From NCBI RefSeq assembly GCF_026616205.1, contig NZ_JANHGR010000003.1, forward strand, positions 203,811-267,810: DNA of 64,000 nucleotides, in the 5' to 3' direction. Source of the DNA: Halolamina litorea (GTDB lineage: Archaea > Halobacteriota > Halobacteria > Halobacteriales > Haloferacaceae). A program made the position numbers and the translations under genes. Below, piece by piece: positions 51,045 through 59,146 of the stretch (the stretch's first letter is position 1; each line of letters begins with the position of its first letter). Below the pieces are notes generated by a model that was not told the DNA's origin, searched no databases, and worked only from the letters and a program-made list of their open reading frames with translations.

Positions 51045-52427
51045 TCACATGAGCTGGTCGAGTTCGTCCGGACCGAACAGCAACCAGTTCTCGTCGACGT
51101 CCTCGGCAAGGCCATCGACAAATCCACTTCGGGAAAATAGTGCGAATCGCTCTGTCCGATCTGAGGGTCCCCACCGGACGTCGGTAGCTTTCTCAGTTAG
51201 TGAATTGACGAGCCCGTAGCCCACCGGTTCAGTCGTCCACTTGCACTCCCCGAACAGAATTCTGTCGTCACTTGGTGCAAGGCCGACGATATCGATCTCC
51301 TGTCCACCGTACCACCACCGACCAAGGTCGGAATACGGATCGACTTCCCCCTGTCGAATGGCTTCCCAGATGGCCTCCTCACAGATGTCCTCAAACGTCG
51401 AGGAGACGTAATCTGGCAGCCTCGGCTCGATGGTTCCCTCATACACAATCTCCGGCGCTTCTTCGATACTCGAACGATTCGGCTCGACGAACCGAAACCA
51501 GAACCGGAGGAACTCGTCGGCGACGATGTACCGGGAACGTTTGGACTGCTTTGCTGACGCTGTGACTGGTGTTTCTCGAGAGATCAATCGGAGCCGGCGG
51601 AGCGTCTGGAGATACTTTGAGAGCGGGCCTGATCCGACTCCAGTCGCACCGGCAATCTCGTTGGGCGTTGTGTGGCCGGTTGCGATCGCTTCAAGGATGC
51701 TCAGATACCGTGCAGGGCTCCGGAGCTCGGTTCGAAGCAGGAATTCCGGCTCGTTGTAGAGCATCGCTGTCGACGACAAAATCTGTTGCTGGATGTTCTC
51801 AGCGACCGATTGGCTGTAGTCGAACTGTGTTAGATACATCGCTGTCCCCCCGGTCACGCTGAACGATCTCACAGCGTCCTCAAATCCATAGGTGATCACG
51901 TCCCGGGCATCTTGGAACGAGAAGGGCTGCAGATCGATCTGGCCTGTCCGCCGACCGTAGAGGGGACTCTCGTGACCCAGTACCTCAGACTCCATTGTGC
52001 TCACACTGGAGCCACACAGGACGAGCATTGAGTCGGTTTCTGAGAGTTGTTCGTCGATGAATGCCTGGAGGTACGAGGGGAGCGAATCGTTCTCCTCCAT
52101 TAGGTACGGGAATTCGTCGATGACAACGATGAGTCGCTCGTCTGCAAGCACCTCGGAGAGATACGCGAGTGCGTCCTCCCAGTCTGTGATCCTCGGTGGT
52201 CGCTCGTCGACGTGAGCGGCGATCTGCTCGACGAATTTTTCGCGTTGTCGCTGCTCGGACTCCTGTGCTGCGAGGTAGTAGATGTGTGGCCGATCGGTAC
52301 AAAACTCCTTCAGCAGCGCTGTCTTCCCGATTCGTCGCCGTCCATACACCACGAAGTATTCGGCCTCCTGTGATGCGTAGGCAGCCTCCAGCGCATCGAG
52401 CTCTGCCTCCCTGTCGAAGAAGGTCAT
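51045..52427 (-). CDS. Archaeal ATPase family protein with DUF234 domain
   Basis: A 460-residue P-loop ATPase of the archaeal ATPase/AAA_14-like group. Walker A is YGRRRIGKTALLKE near residue 27 and Walker B LIVVIDEFPYLMEE. After a winged-helix segment (ATGHTTPNEIAGATGVGSGP) comes a C-terminal DUF234 domain (about 310-460) whose GGQEIDIVGL followed by ILFGECKWT looks like a PD-(D/E)xK nuclease core. Such genes are frequent, variable and mobile-like in archaea; role unknown, perhaps defence or genome maintenance. Start ATG 52427 lies inside a palindrome that may be its own operator. Confidence 0.85.
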   Translation of the reverse strand: MTFFDREAELDALEAAYASQEAEYFVVYGRRRIGKTALLKEFCTDRPHIYYLAAQESEQRQREKFVEQIAAHVDERPPRITDWEDALAYLSEVLADERLIVVIDEFPYLMEENDSLPSYLQAFIDEQLSETDSMLVLCGSSVSTMESEVLGHESPLYGRRTGQIDLQPFSFQDARDVITYGFEDAVRSFSVTGGTAMYLTQFDYSQSVAENIQQQILSSTAMLYNEPEFLLRTELRSPARYLSILEAIATGHTTPNEIAGATGVGSGPLSKYLQTLRRLRLISRETPVTASAKQSKRSRYIVADEFLRFWFRFVEPNRSSIEEAPEIVYEGTIEPRLPDYVSSTFEDICEEAIWEAIRQGEVDPYSDLGRWWYGGQEIDIVGLAPSDDRILFGECKWTTEPVGYGLVNSLTEKATDVRWGPSDRTERFALFSRSGFVDGLAEDVDENWLLFGPDELDQLM

Positions 52428-52454
52428 TATCTAGATAATCATTATTGCGATAAT
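52426..52454 (-). promoter_or_regulatory. Palindromic repeats over the ATPase start
   Basis: Perfect palindrome ATTATCTAGATAAT at 52426-52439, overlapping the ATG at 52425-52427, and next to it ATTAT(TGCG)ATAAT at 52441-52454. Two AT-rich dyads one after another at a start site are typical of an operator bound by a dimeric protein; the leaderless promoter TATA may lie in the second one. Function inferred from symmetry and position. Confidence 0.5.
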
Positions 52455-52586
52455 GACTTGTGTGTTTCGCCCGGTGGAGAGTTCTGGATGCAAGAGACGG
52501 TTTCGCCGCTGGTTTCGGTCAGCTTAGCCAGCCTCAAGAGCGACCTAATGCTGGGGCCCCATTGGACGGAAATATCTACACAACCC

Positions 52587-53238
52587 TCAGAACGGGCTTG
52601 AACGACCATCATCCCCACCGACCTGTTCGTACATCTCCTCCGGGAACGGAACGCTCCCCCAGATCGAGTAGGGACACTGCTCTTTCCCGATGCAGTACCG
52701 CTGCATATCGTCGTTGTCGCAGTTCATCGGCAACGGCGTCTCCCCCTCAATCGTGTTCGAGAACTCATAGCGGACTTGGTAGGCCGTTTCCTGTTCGTCG
52801 TACCACGGCCAGCGGGAGAAAACCGCCATCAGGTCGTCGACGATCTCGTCGATGTCGCTCTCGTGGTACTGGGGGAGCCACATCACCATCCGGGCGAAGT
52901 TGTAGAGGTCCTTTCGGACGGGCTTCTTTTGGTGCAGTCGCTCCTCCATGGCGGCCATACAGGGCAGCTCGAAGAGGTCCGCGATCCCCTCGACGTCGAT
53001 CTGTTCGGCCCCTGATCCTCCTCGCCCGATTCGGTACTCGTTGACCCGACCATCCCGGTTGATTGTGACTGCCGGGTGGGTGCTGTGGTCGGTGAGCATT
53101 TTTGCGAGGCTGCTCGGACTCGAGATGCCGTCGATGACTGATGCCTCCCAGTCGGAATCGGGTCTGTACGCTTCGAGCCCTTCGTAGAGTTCTTTTGCCG
53201 TGTAGAACTCCCCGGGCTCGACGGCATCGGCGCCTGAA
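52587..53238 (-). pseudogene. 5'-truncated primase-associated-like protein
   Basis: The frame runs from a recombination junction near 53238 to the stop at 52587. Residues EPGEFYTAKELYEGLEAYRP then WEASVIDGISSPSSLAKMLT and TINRDGRVNEYRIGRGG match a haloarchaeal plasmid-type protein known next to primases. Its C-terminal part has four Cys (LPCMAAME, PMNCDND, YCIGKEQCPYSIW) that could bind an iron-sulfur cluster or zinc. The N-terminus is lost where an ABC transporter fragment begins on the other strand; an internal ATG at 53099 would give only 170 residues. Family assignment is moderate; the truncation is clear. Confidence 0.55.
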
Positions 53239-54118
53239 AGCGCTCGACGGCCTCGACCTCACGGTTCGCGAGGGGGAGGCGTTCGGGTTTCTCGGTCCGA
53301 ACGGTGCGGGAAAATCCACAGCAATCAACCTCCTACTGGGGTTTCTGACGCCGAGCGGGGGGATCGGCACCGTTCTGGGCCACGACGTCGTGACGGAGTC
53401 GCGCCACGTCCGCCAGCGTGTCGGGCTGCTTCCGGAGGGGTACAGTCCGTTCGACCGGTTGACAGCGAGAGAGCATCTCGACTACGCCATCGCGGCGAAG
53501 GACGCGGACGACGATCCCGACGTGCTCCTCGACCGGACTGGCTTGGCACGGGAGGCACGCGACCGGCCGGCTGGCGAGTACTCGACGGGGATGCGGCAAC
53601 GACTGGCGTTGGCGACGGAACTCGTCGGCGACCCGGAACTGCTGATTCTGGACGAACCCTCGTCGGGGCTCGACCCCGGTGGGATGGCCGAACTACGCGA
53701 AGTGGTCCGAGAGGAAACTGAGCGCGGCACGACAGTGTTCTTCTCCAGCCACGTGCTCCCCGAGGTCGAAGCGGTCTGTGACCGCGTCGGAATCCTGCGG
53801 GACGGCCGGTTCGTCGCAGTCGATACCGTCGATGGACTCCGTGCGACCCTCCATACCGAATCCACCGTGACCCTCTCGGTCGAGGACCCTCGTCTCGACG
53901 TCGACGGTATCGATGGCGTCTCCTCGGTGGTCGTCGACGACTCACAGCTCCGGGTGACCTGTACCGATCCGGCCGCCAAGGCGGCAGTGATACAGCACGC
54001 CGCCGACGTGACGACCGTCCGGGACGTGCAGGTCGAGGACGCGTCCCTCGAAGAACTGTTCACCACGGTCACGAACGGAAACGAAGTCGCCGGAAGTGGT
54101 GCGGAGGTGGACGCGTGA
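53235..54118 (+). pseudogene. ABC transporter ATP-binding protein lacking its N-terminal strand
   Basis: About 290 residues of an ABC-2-type ATPase. Walker A GFLGPNGAGKST, Q-loop, signature YSTGMRQRLALA and Walker B LLILDEPSSGLDPG are intact, and the C-terminal accessory domain is complete (ends VAGSGAEVDA). The family's first about 20 residues, the beta strand before LKALDGLDLTVREGEAFG, are missing because the sequence upstream of about 53235 belongs to another gene on the other strand. A start at ATG 53141 would fuse unrelated residues. The stop overlaps the following truncated permease start. Probably non-functional. Confidence 0.75.
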
Positions 54119-54350
54119 TGGGGAGCGTGCTCCGAATCGCGAAGAACGACTTCACGAACGTCCGCCGTTCGCGCCTCCTCTGGGGTGTCGTCGGCGCCTA
54201 CGCGGCGTTCACGGTTCTGCTCGTCGTGTCGCAAGCCACGACGGCAATCACGAGTGCGACGGAGCTTCTCGTCGGTGTGACGGGTATCACCGCCGTCGTG
54301 TTGCCTGCGGTCGCCCTCGTCGCCGGCTACCTCGCCGGCCGCGATATCGG
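54115..54350 (+). pseudogene. ABC-2 permease, N-terminal fragment only
   Basis: Begins with GTG or ATG at 54115-54118 overlapping the ATPase stop. It encodes MGSVLRIAKNDFTNVRRSRL then WGVVGAYAAFTVLLVVSQAT and ITAVVLPAVALVAGYLAG, the first helices of an ABC-2 membrane subunit, then abruptly joins the tail of a PIN gene on the other strand near 54340. A full permease needs about 250 residues or more. It is the right-hand edge of a transporter fragment of about 1.1 kb. Confidence 0.7.
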
Positions 54351-54741
54351 TCGTGTAGATGTACACCTCGGTCGCCGTCCCCGCGCTGAGATGCTGGGCA
54401 GCGAGGGCGGCGAGGGCGGCGTCGGCACGCTCGACCTCGTCGGCGGGTCGGTCGTCGGCGTTCGCGATGTACCGCTGGACGCCATCCATCACCCGCGAGA
54501 CGACCGGCTCGGAGAACTCGAGTGGCGCCGCAACCGTCGCCCATCCCTCGTCGATCGCGGTGTCGACGGGTGGCGCCTCGACGTCGGGATCGTCGACGGT
54601 CAGCTCCTCGTACACCCGTTCGGGCAGGACGAAGGTGATGTCGTTCCGGCGAGCGAATCGGCGAACAGCCTTGTAGCGGCTGTTCGAGGGCTGTCCCATC
54701 GCGACGAACAGGCCGGTGTCGGCGATGTGGAGCCGGCTCAC
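54345..54741 (-). pseudogene. PIN-like toxin gene truncated at its 3' end
   Basis: The frame from 54741 encodes a haloarchaeal PIN-like protein: HIADTGLFVAMGQPSNSRYK, DITFVLPERVYEELTVDD, VERADAALAALAAQHLS and the late motif VYIYTTDIAAGE. After this point (about 54345) the sequence turns into the ABC permease fragment on the other strand, and about 25 C-terminal residues normally following AAGE are replaced by unrelated ones. It overlaps the upstream HTH gene by four bases (54738-54741), consistent with an original HTH-antitoxin/PIN-toxin operon. Confidence 0.65.
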
Positions 54742-55337
54742 GCGTCGTCAGCCGCGTCGCCGTCGTCGATATCCAACTCGTCGAGTCCTGCCCCTGTCTC
54801 CTCGATGTCGTAGTGCTCGTGGACGACGGGCCGCAGCGCCTGCAGAATCATCTCCGCGGCCAGCGGCGAGATGTCCAGATCCTCAGCCATCAACCGGTGG
54901 GTCACCTCGCCGCGTTCCCGAGCGACGGCGTAGGTGAGCGCCGTTGCGAGGCCGGCGACGCCGTGGCGGTCGATGTAGGTGTGGATGTCCGCATTCGTCT
55001 CGCGACGGCCGACGGCGTCGATGAGCGCCGGCGTGATCGTGTACTCTCGGTCACCGGCGGCCGTCGTCACGGTCAGGTCGATCTCACGGGCGGCGTACCG
55101 GCGCGGCTGCTCGTCGTCGGTGACGTCGACGACGCCGGTGTCGACGAGCCGGTTGACGTAGCTGTAGGCGGTTCCCTGTGCGAGGTCGAGGTCGTCCATC
55201 ACGTCCTGGACCGTCGCCTCCTCCTCCCGAGCGAGGTACGCGTACAGCTGGGCCAGCTGTGGCTCCTCGAGGAGGTCCGCGACTGAGAGGAAGTCCCGGA
55301 CGATGTCGCCGTGGGCGCGATCTGAAGTGCGTGACAC
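54738..55337 (-). CDS. Winged-helix regulator, antitoxin of the PIN gene
   Basis: A 199-residue winged-helix protein. The DNA-binding part is in the first half (YAYLAREEEATVQDVMDDLD, LAQGTAYSYVNRLVDTGVVD, QPRRYAAREI) and the second half is a helical domain (VGRRETNADIHTYIDRHG). This protein is widespread in haloarchaea, in operon with PIN-like proteins, as here with a four-base overlap, and likely represses the operon and neutralises the toxin. Start at ATG 55337. With the toxin truncated it may now act alone. Confidence 0.75.
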   Translation of the reverse strand: MSRTSDRAHGDIVRDFLSVADLLEEPQLAQLYAYLAREEEATVQDVMDDLDLAQGTAYSYVNRLVDTGVVDVTDDEQPRRYAAREIDLTVTTAAGDREYTITPALIDAVGRRETNADIHTYIDRHGVAGLATALTYAVARERGEVTHRLMAEDLDISPLAAEMILQALRPVVHEHYDIEETGAGLDELDIDDGDAADDA

Positions 55338-55611
55338 GGATCGTTCTTGATTACAGTTTACAGCGAATCAGTAATCAGTGTTTGGGGTCACTCCGCTGGC
55401 ACCGCGACGAGGTGCTCCTCGAGGTCACGCGTCCAGTACGTCGCGAGCCCGCCCGGTTGTGACTACGCACGCAACGGCTATCTCTCAGATGGGGAGGCTC
55501 GGTCGCTTATCGAGGCGATTGGCACGCGTCGGAGCTGGGAGAACAGCCCATACGTGACGCAACTGCCCAGCCATCTAGAGTAGCGAAGAGAGGTTGCGAA
55601 CGCTACTGCCT
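55338..55611. other. Scraps of two gene ends
   Basis: Minus strand about 55388-55450 reads GLATYWTRDLEEHLVAVPAE plus stop with strong coding bias, and plus strand about 55455-55583 reads ARNGYLSDGEARSLIEAIGT then PYVTQLPSHLE plus stop. Each is the C-terminal end of a gene whose body is absent; they meet head to head near 55455. They indicate repeated recombination at this place rather than genes in use. Confidence 0.45.
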
Positions 55612-57588
55612 CTACTGGAACTGTTTCCGAAGCGCATCCTCGACGACATCTGCCAGCGATTCAGACGGCGTGTCCTCGTTCTCGACGACAGCACCCAGCA
55701 ACGCAGCTATCGAGCCATCGTCACGAATCGGAACCGCCCCGTCAGCGTCGTCGACGCCGACGGCCCCGCGCAGGTGCTCTAGAGCGAACGCCTCAACACT
55801 CTCGCCCTCTGCGGTCGCACTCGAAAGAAGGGTACTGAGCACCGGGCCGGCATCAAGTGAGAGCGCCTCGACTTCGGCGTCGAGATCGTCCCACGGTTCG
55901 TCCCCTCGGAGAATGTCGGCGATGTAGGCGTCGACGGCCTCCCGGACGAACACCGCCAAGGGTGTCTCAGCGGCTTGACCACGCTGCTGGGCAAGCAAGC
56001 CGATGGCGGGGTCGACGGTGACGGTGAGCGCATTTGTACTAACAGGCGTTCCAGAGCTGTCGTCGCTCGTCGACGTCTGCTCTTCGGCCTCGGACACGAT
56101 GTCCCCCTCTGTAGACTCAGTCTCAATGGTGGAGTCACTACTGGAAGCAGCCCCCGATGCCTGCGTCGAACCACCATCAGTTGCTTCCACACTCTCCATC
56201 GACGCCTTCGGCGCCGAGCGAATATGGAGCTGCTCTCGAAGCGCCTCCACGTCGACGTCTTCTCGTCCGAGTTCGACTGATTCGCGCCGATGTGCTGCTG
56301 GCGCTGTGTCGACAGCGTCCAGTAGGGCAGCGTCGATGCGATCGGCGTCGAACTGCCCAGCCCTGTTCCGTACCCGACGCTCAACGTACTCAGTGACCCA
56401 TGGTGGAGCAACGTAGGTCCCGTCCCGATAGAGCACTTCCTTCCCACGGGATCCAGTTGGCCACGAGAACGAGTCCCACTTGTCCTTGTACCTCTCCAAG
56501 GACTTCCCCTGTTGGTGCGTGACGACGACGTGAGTTGGCGAGATCGTCTCAACGACGTCGTCAAGGACTTCCTCAGAGGGGTGATTCGAGAACCGATGGC
56601 TCGAAACAGTCCCGGCGAACTCACTCCCGGTTGCGGCCTCAGTACCCCCACCCTGCACTTGGACGAGTGAGGCACTCGGGTCGTCGGCGATAGACTCGAA
56701 CAGGCGGGCGCTGCTGCCCTCCACAGGGACTTCCGGGCCGGCGATGGTCACTGCCCCGTGCTCGAAGCAGGCATCGGGCATAGCGAACTCTGGAACCGTT
56801 TCGATACGGTCCTGTTCGTAGCCGAGGGCGGTGTAGAGCTTCGCTGCTTACCCGGCCAAGATGACGGGAACGTCAACATCGAGTTCGTCGTCGACGCCGG
56901 CGAGAAGGATTGCGAGGTGAACCCCAGTAAGCCCACTTGCCGTACAGAGTGTGCGCGAACCAGCGTTGGTTCGTTCGGAAATCGTGGCGACAGTCCGGGT
57001 GAGGTTCTCCTCGAACGCTCCGGTCGTCGCCGCCGTCAGGAAGAGGATATCCACGTCGGCGTAGGCCTCGGCGTCGAAGCCACGGTAGCCAGCAGCGTCG
57101 CGCTCGGTGAAGTCGCCAGTAGCGAGCATCGTCACTTGGTCGTCGCCGTCAGCGGCGCGAATGAGGAAGCCACAGGCGCCGGGCGCGTGGCCAACAGGAA
57201 CGGGCCGAACGCGAAGGGTGTCTCCGAGAACGTCGTGCCACTCCGAGATCGCTTTGACGCGGTCAAGCACCTCGTCCGTGTTCGAGAGTCCGTACTGATC
57301 GGCTCCTTCCGAGAGGACGTCATCGAGAATTGACGCCGTTCCGGCACTCGTCAGAATCGGGGCTCCATCACGATGTGCCTCACCAAGGGACTGGTAGTGG
57401 TCAAGGTGGGCGTGAGTAAGCAGGATGGCTGCGAGGTATTCGTCTTCTCCGAGCAGCTCGTCCGTATCGACACCGTCGCCGGCGTCGACGAGCACGCAGG
57501 GCGTCAGCTCCGTGTGGTCCTCCTCAATACGGATGAGAAACGACTCGTTGCCCCGACGTGGGTTCGCATGCTCGTACGAGATGTCCAC
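55612..57588 (-). pseudogene. Metallo-beta-lactamase/beta-CASP protein with one in-frame stop
   Basis: A 658-codon frame interrupted only by TAA at 56848-56850 in VILAG-stop-AAKLYTALGYE, where related proteins have Gln (CAA or CAG), so a single C-to-T change. Before the stop: MBL fold with THAHLDHYQSL and VPVGHAPGACGFL. After it: beta-CASP/RMMBL-like segment (GTVSSHRFSNHPSEEVLDDV, SPTHVVVTHQQGKSLERY), a disordered linker and a C-terminal ribbon-helix-helix-like domain (TVTVDPAIGLLAQQRG). GTG 57588 is the best start. Likely an RNA or DNA exonuclease; broken, or two proteins by chance re-initiation at 56781. Confidence 0.75.
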
Positions 57589-57677
57589 TTGTTGGGTAAC
57601 AACCACCTTCGTTATCAACGTATGGGGGTCACCTCTACACTCGCCGTCCAGCTTCGTGAATGTGTCACCGCTCGCGC

Positions 57678-58304
57678 TTATGAAGCGGAGTCGGTGCCGT
57701 CGAGTCGGCGACCGAGGGCCGCCAAAAGGTCGTCCGGTCGACTGCCTGCGGGAAGCGACTTCGTCCCCCCGTCGACGAGCTCCATCCGGAGCGTTCCGTC
57801 CTCCTCCGTGACGGACCTGACGTCTTTGTACGGAATCCGCTCCGTCTGGTCCCCCACAGTCCAAGATCTGTTGAGCAGGTCCATCGAACCATCGTGGTGG
57901 ACTGTCAGCGCCGACTCACCGAGGGTCACGACGGCGAGGTCGTAGCTTTTCGGACAGTCAAAGCCGACCACGGAGTCGGAACCGACCGCTAGCGAGTGAA
58001 TAGTTGATGTATCGTCTAGGCCGAGTTCACCCGCCACGGCACGGCGGACGCTCCTCGTTCCGTCGTCGAACGCATCCCCACTGTGTCGGTTCACGGCCCG
58101 CACCCCGGCGACAGCGATTCCCAGACCGGCGACCAACACGCCGATTCCCAGTACAGTCCGGTCGGCCGCGAACAGGAAATTGCCGCCTAGCATCACCGCG
58201 AGAGTGACGACCCAGGGCCACTGCCAGCCAACGGACCACACCCGTGTGACTGTCCCGACGTCGATCGTTCCCTCCTCAGACACGGTTTGTGCCTCCGGAA
58301 TCAC
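57678..58304 (-). CDS. Membrane protein with PH-like C-terminal domain
   Basis: A 208-residue protein. Two adjacent transmembrane helices near the N-terminus (WPWVVTLAVMLGGNFLF and VLGIGVLVAGLGIAVAG) are followed by a soluble beta domain (VVTLGESALTVHHDGSMDLL, TERIPYKDVRSVTEEDGTLR) like bPH-type modules. The GTG at 58304 overlaps the TGA of the upstream, frameshifted gene, so both were one operon. Function unknown; similar domain design to the PH-like protein at 13.8-14.6 kb. Confidence 0.65.
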   Translation of the reverse strand: MIPEAQTVSEEGTIDVGTVTRVWSVGWQWPWVVTLAVMLGGNFLFAADRTVLGIGVLVAGLGIAVAGVRAVNRHSGDAFDDGTRSVRRAVAGELGLDDTSTIHSLAVGSDSVVGFDCPKSYDLAVVTLGESALTVHHDGSMDLLNRSWTVGDQTERIPYKDVRSVTEEDGTLRMELVDGGTKSLPAGSRPDDLLAALGRRLDGTDSAS

Positions 58305-58632
58305 GCCACTCGTCGTCGACTGTCAGGCGAGTCGGTACGTTGGGAGTGTCCTTCCGCCTCGCTTTCGAACCGTGGTCGCTCGTAGTTCCGTCCGTCCAGC
58401 GGTTCGTCCGGAACCCGCGGGGATGGCGTGGACTGTGGACTCGGCCGCATCGAGTGCTCGCTGACGCCTGATGCGTTCGGCCGCCTCCACGACCGTCTCG
58501 AGCGCGACATTCGACCGGCACGTGAAATTCTTCCGCTGACAACGTCTCAGGTGGGTTGCGGAATCGAATTCCATTGGACTTGCCGGGGAAGTCTTGGTCG
58601 CTGGGCGTCTCACCACGCTCGGGTTCTGTCAT
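58301..58632 (-). pseudogene. Small gene broken by two frameshifts
   Basis: Three successive frames show coding bias and join end to end: TEPERGETPSDQDFPGKSNG from ATG 58632, then NVALETVVEAAERIRRQRAL, then PDEPLDGRNYERPRFESEAE ending at TGA 58301-58303. The last stop overlaps the GTG of the next gene (GTGA), which supports genuine former coding. The product of about 110 residues is acidic and unrecognised. Either a decaying gene or sequence errors. Confidence 0.4.
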
Positions 58633-59146
58633 CGAACGAGTCCCGATACGCGTTGGAGTGCCAAAACACTATTGCAACAAACGCACAATACTCATGTTGG
58701 TCACCCGTTCTCCAGGAAACAGATAGAGTAAACTGCGTCTCGGGTAGGCCGGTTGACATTCTCCCCGCCCCGAATGGCGAGGATGTCAAAGGGCGTCTAG
58801 TTGGGTACGTGGCCGCTCACGACAGGTGGCTCTCAGGAGGATATGTAGCCGATCAGCTGGCTCGCCACATCCTCGGTGCGGTCGTCGATCAGGCTACGGG
58901 CCGTCGTGTCGTCGATGTCCGCTGTGTCGACGCCGGCGGCGTCGCGGTCCTTGGTCTCGGTGTCTACAAAGCACGTCGTGAAAACAGGAAGTCCCACCCG
59001 CAAACGGCGAACCGCGTCAGCGGTGAGCGAGTAGGATGGAGAGGAAGTCACCGACGAGTTTCAACTATCAGTCTCCATCGTGACGAGCGATTCATTGTTC
59101 GAGTCGGTACTCCGTTGCCGACGGGCTGCTCGCCCTGTCGAGGGAG
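58633..59146. other. Intergenic region with IS-end-like hairpin
   Basis: About 510 bases. Positions 58753-58789 hold TTGACATT...ATGTCAA, an inverted repeat with an inner GC stem (CTCCCCGCC / GGCGAGG); this resembles the conserved ends of haloarchaeal IS200/IS605-type elements, but no transposase is present. A minus-strand frame at 58833-59051 (ADAVRRLRVGLPVFTTCFVD, later DTTARSLIDDRTEDVASQLI) has decent third-position GC in its second half and may be a scrap of a gene. Nothing else is recognised. Confidence 0.45.
58753..58789 (+). repeat. IS200/IS605-end-like hairpin
   Basis: TTGACAT (58753-58759) and ATGTCAA (58783-58789) with a nested GC-rich stem in between. It could be a left or right end of a lost IS200/IS605-type insertion or of a related non-autonomous element. 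Assignment by resemblance only. Confidence 0.4.

Noticed and set aside
53141..53234. ABC ATPase start at ATG 53141
   Set aside because: The first about 31 residues would be antisense to the primase-associated-like gene and are Arg-rich; the real N-terminus is missing.
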